Source: Flavobacteriaceae bacterium (GTDB lineage Bacteria > Bacteroidota > Bacteroidia > Flavobacteriales > Flavobacteriaceae). Taken from it: 6,231 nucleotides of DNA. Of this stretch, positions 5,803 to 6,231 are shown one piece after another. The notes under the pieces are model-generated. The model was given only the letters and a program-made list of their open reading frames with translations, ran no database searches and was not told the origin of the DNA. The stretch lies in the NCBI GenBank assembly GCA_013042825.1, contig JABDPL010000228.1, positions 1 to 6,231 on the forward strand. Reading direction: 5' to 3'. Positions within the stretch are counted from its first letter, which is position 1. Every line of letters starts with the position of its first letter. The translations under genes were made by a program, and so were the position numbers.

Positions 5803-6231
5803 ATGAGTGAAACCCTTGTATTAGCCATTTCAATTATTGTTTCCGCCATTATTGGCGCCTATGTCGGTATACTTTTCGGAAAACTGAAAACGAAAAGTGA
5901 CAGGGGTGCTCTTGAGGAACGACAGAATCAACTGGCAAATACCATAGATGAGCTTAAAACGAAGATCAGCTCGATTGAACAGCAGCGCGAAGATATCAGG
6001 CAGGAGAAAGAACGGTTGAATTCCCAATTATCGCGGAAAAATGCCGAATACGAGCATCTTGAAAAGGAAAACTTGAAGCGGGATGAAGATCTTAAAAAAC
6101 AACAGGATCAGTTGCGAAAGGATTTCGAATTGCTGGCCAACAATATACTGGAAGAGAAATCGACCAAATTCACAGAGCGCAATCGAGAAGAGTTGAAACG
6201 TATCCTGAATCCCTTACAGGAAAAAATCCAG
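5803..6231 (+). CDS. rmuC: DNA recombination protein RmuC, N-terminal part (cut by the window edge)
   Basis: The frame is open for 143 codons to the window end. The product begins with a membrane anchor (residues 5-25, rich in Ile, Val and Ala), then a long charged segment rich in Glu, Lys and Gln (about 28-107) expected to form a coiled coil. The start of the conserved RmuC region follows: FELLANNILEEKSTKF (108-123), then NREELKRILNPLQEKIQ (127-143). Full-length RmuC proteins are usually about 400-500 residues, so most of the conserved domain, including the predicted restriction-endonuclease-like fold, lies outside. In E. coli RmuC limits recombination at inverted repeats; its exact activity is not settled. 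The ATG at 5803 is the first start after an in-frame TGA at 5788-5790. It has its own promoter and no evident functional link to the importer. Confidence 0.9.
   Translation, partial: MSETLVLAISIIVSAIIGAYVGILFGKLKTKSDRGALEERQNQLANTIDELKTKISSIEQQREDIRQEKERLNSQLSRKNAEYEHLEKENLKRDEDLKKQQDQLRKDFELLANNILEEKSTKFTERNREELKRILNPLQEKIQ

Overview
The window looks like ordinary chromosomal DNA from a member of the Bacteroidota, most likely the family Flavobacteriaceae. Three things point there. Two upstream regions carry the phylum's characteristic -7 element TAnnTTTG, and no start needs a strong Shine-Dalgarno sequence. The S41 protease is a lipoprotein whose acylated cysteine is followed by an acidic stretch, as in Bacteroidota surface lipoproteins. 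The protein sequences (ECF sigma factor, cysteine-free single-span partner, ABC importer proteins, RmuC) also read like flavobacterial versions of these families. Genus and species cannot be fixed from the sequence alone.

Left part, minus strand (1-1077): an ECF-type RNA polymerase sigma factor (568-1077) overlaps by 14 nt a small single-pass membrane protein (81-581) that is probably its anti-sigma factor or regulator. Only 29 nt further on, a third gene begins and runs off the window edge; just its start codon and signal-peptide-like N-terminus (51 down to 1) are visible. The three look like one operon.

Middle (1078-2685): a 138-nt divergent intergenic region separates the sigma operon from a plus-strand gene for an S41-family (C-terminal processing type) serine protease. 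This is a predicted lipoprotein with a PDZ-like segment and an intact Ser-Lys dyad.

Right part (2686-5742): after an 89-nt gap holding a good Bacteroidota-type promoter and a small inverted repeat lies a complete three-gene ABC importer of the iron-siderophore/haem/cobalamin class. It consists of a lipoprotein substrate-binding protein (TTG start), a FecCD/BtuC-type permease (GTG start) and an ATPase. The three genes are joined by 1-nt stop/start overlaps (TAGTG, TGATG), so they are almost certainly co-transcribed and translationally coupled. The protein captures a metal chelate in the periplasm, and the permease and ATPase drive it across the inner membrane. The outer-membrane TonB-dependent receptor that would normally supply the substrate is not in this window. 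The ATPase has Thr where the Q-loop Gln is expected.

Right end (5743-6231): another good Bacteroidota-type promoter leads into rmuC, of which only the N-terminal membrane anchor, the coiled coil and the start of the conserved domain are present before the window ends.

I found no RNA gene, mobile element, CRISPR array, riboswitch or convincing intrinsic terminator, and no evidence of a previously undescribed multi-gene system. The points worth a second look are small: the short-leader promoters, the unusual start context of the binding-protein gene, the short frame overlapping the sigma start, and residue substitutions in the ATPase and protease.
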